A stretch of DNA of 58,584 nt from Candidatus Krumholzibacteriota bacterium (GTDB taxonomy: Bacteria > Krumholzibacteriota > Krumholzibacteriia > JAJRXK01), in assembly GCA_024276305.1 (NCBI GenBank), contig JAJRXK010000034.1, positions 1 through 58,584 on the forward strand, given 5' to 3'. Shown here one piece after another: positions 58,507-58,584 of this stretch. How positions within the stretch are numbered: the stretch's first letter is position 1; each line of letters starts with the position of its first letter. The translations under genes were made by a program, and so were the position numbers. The notes under the pieces are model-generated. The model was not told the DNA's origin. It did no database searches and saw only the letters and a program-made list of their open reading frames with translations.

Positions 58507-58584
58507 ATGGCTCCCAACGGCGATCCGGAGCTGAACGAAGGTTCCCCGGGGGTCACCTCCGTCGTTGGGGATCGGTCCGACCGA
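58507..58584 (+). CDS. Possible 5' end of a divergent gene
   Basis: An ATG opens a frame of 26 codons to the window edge (MAPNGDPELNEGSPGVTSVV). No ribosome binding site is obvious. It could be the start of a divergent gene, but coding cannot be shown from this fragment. The remainder of 58323-58506 shows no recognisable element. Confidence 0.2.
   Translation, partial: MAPNGDPELNEGSPGVTSVVGDRSDR

Overview
The window is GC-rich, gene-dense bacterial chromosome, much of it in translationally coupled operons. It probably comes from an uncultured, aerobic or microaerobic, Gram-negative lineage near the Eisenbacteria/Krumholzibacteriota/FCB groups. Evidence for this is alternative complex III, a cbb3 oxidase with fused CcoN-CcoO, a DUF5916 outer-membrane barrel, an MXAN_6640-type secreted protease, and C-terminal FlgD-like (PNPFNP...) sorting domains on three large secreted proteins. 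The lineage call is an inference. I saw no tRNA, rRNA, CRISPR array, insertion sequence or prophage.

Left part (1-17063): a respiratory super-operon. Alternative complex III (actB partial, actC, actD, actE, actF) is followed by a small membrane protein and by a degenerate aa3-like oxidase pair. The subunit II homologue has lost its CuA ligands but carries a haem c. The subunit I homologue has lost the CuB and high-spin haem ligands but keeps the low-spin haem pair. A complete cbb3 module follows (ccoI, ccoS, fused ccoNO, ccoQ, single-haem ccoP, ccoG, a very short ccoH-like gene), and a convergent SafE-like copper/cytochrome assembly gene closes it.

Middle (17064-46087): ordinary chromosomal genes. 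These are a type IV pilin-like gene behind a good sigma-54 site, a large secreted zincin, thyX-fumC, doxX, a secreted M1 peptidase, the MXAN_6640-type protease, a CBS/rhodanese/YkgJ sulfur operon, and a cobalamin riboswitch with its own promoter controlling a surface protein. They are followed by a beta-propeller gene broken by one in-frame TAG, an HtrA lipoprotein, small enzymes (GNAT, nitroreductase, SDR, MDR), a CopD-like membrane protein, an ATP-grasp ligase, a DUF5916 barrel protein and a Na+/H+-type antiporter fused to a PTS EIIA domain.

Right part (46088-58584): the most unusual locus. A nucleotidyltransferase (PF14907 type) and a TMTC-like glycosyltransferase on the plus strand converge on a minus-strand operon. 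Reading along its transcription, that operon encodes a pentapeptide-like repeat membrane protein, an HPr-kinase-like protein, a Tat-signal secreted protein with a very strong ribosome binding site, a stable hairpin, a PqqD-like protein, a degenerate HPr-kinase-like protein, a FabZ-like dehydratase, a FabG-like reductase, an acyl-carrier-protein domain fused to a GcvT/YgfZ-like domain, an active-site-less ketosynthase, a malonyl transacylase and an intact ketosynthase. Genes from pqqD to fabG, and the last three genes, overlap by GTGA/ATGA-type junctions. I read this as a candidate undescribed system coupling peptide/protein-maturation parts (PqqD, HprK, PF14907) to a type II fatty-acid/polyketide-like assembly line around a Tat-exported protein.
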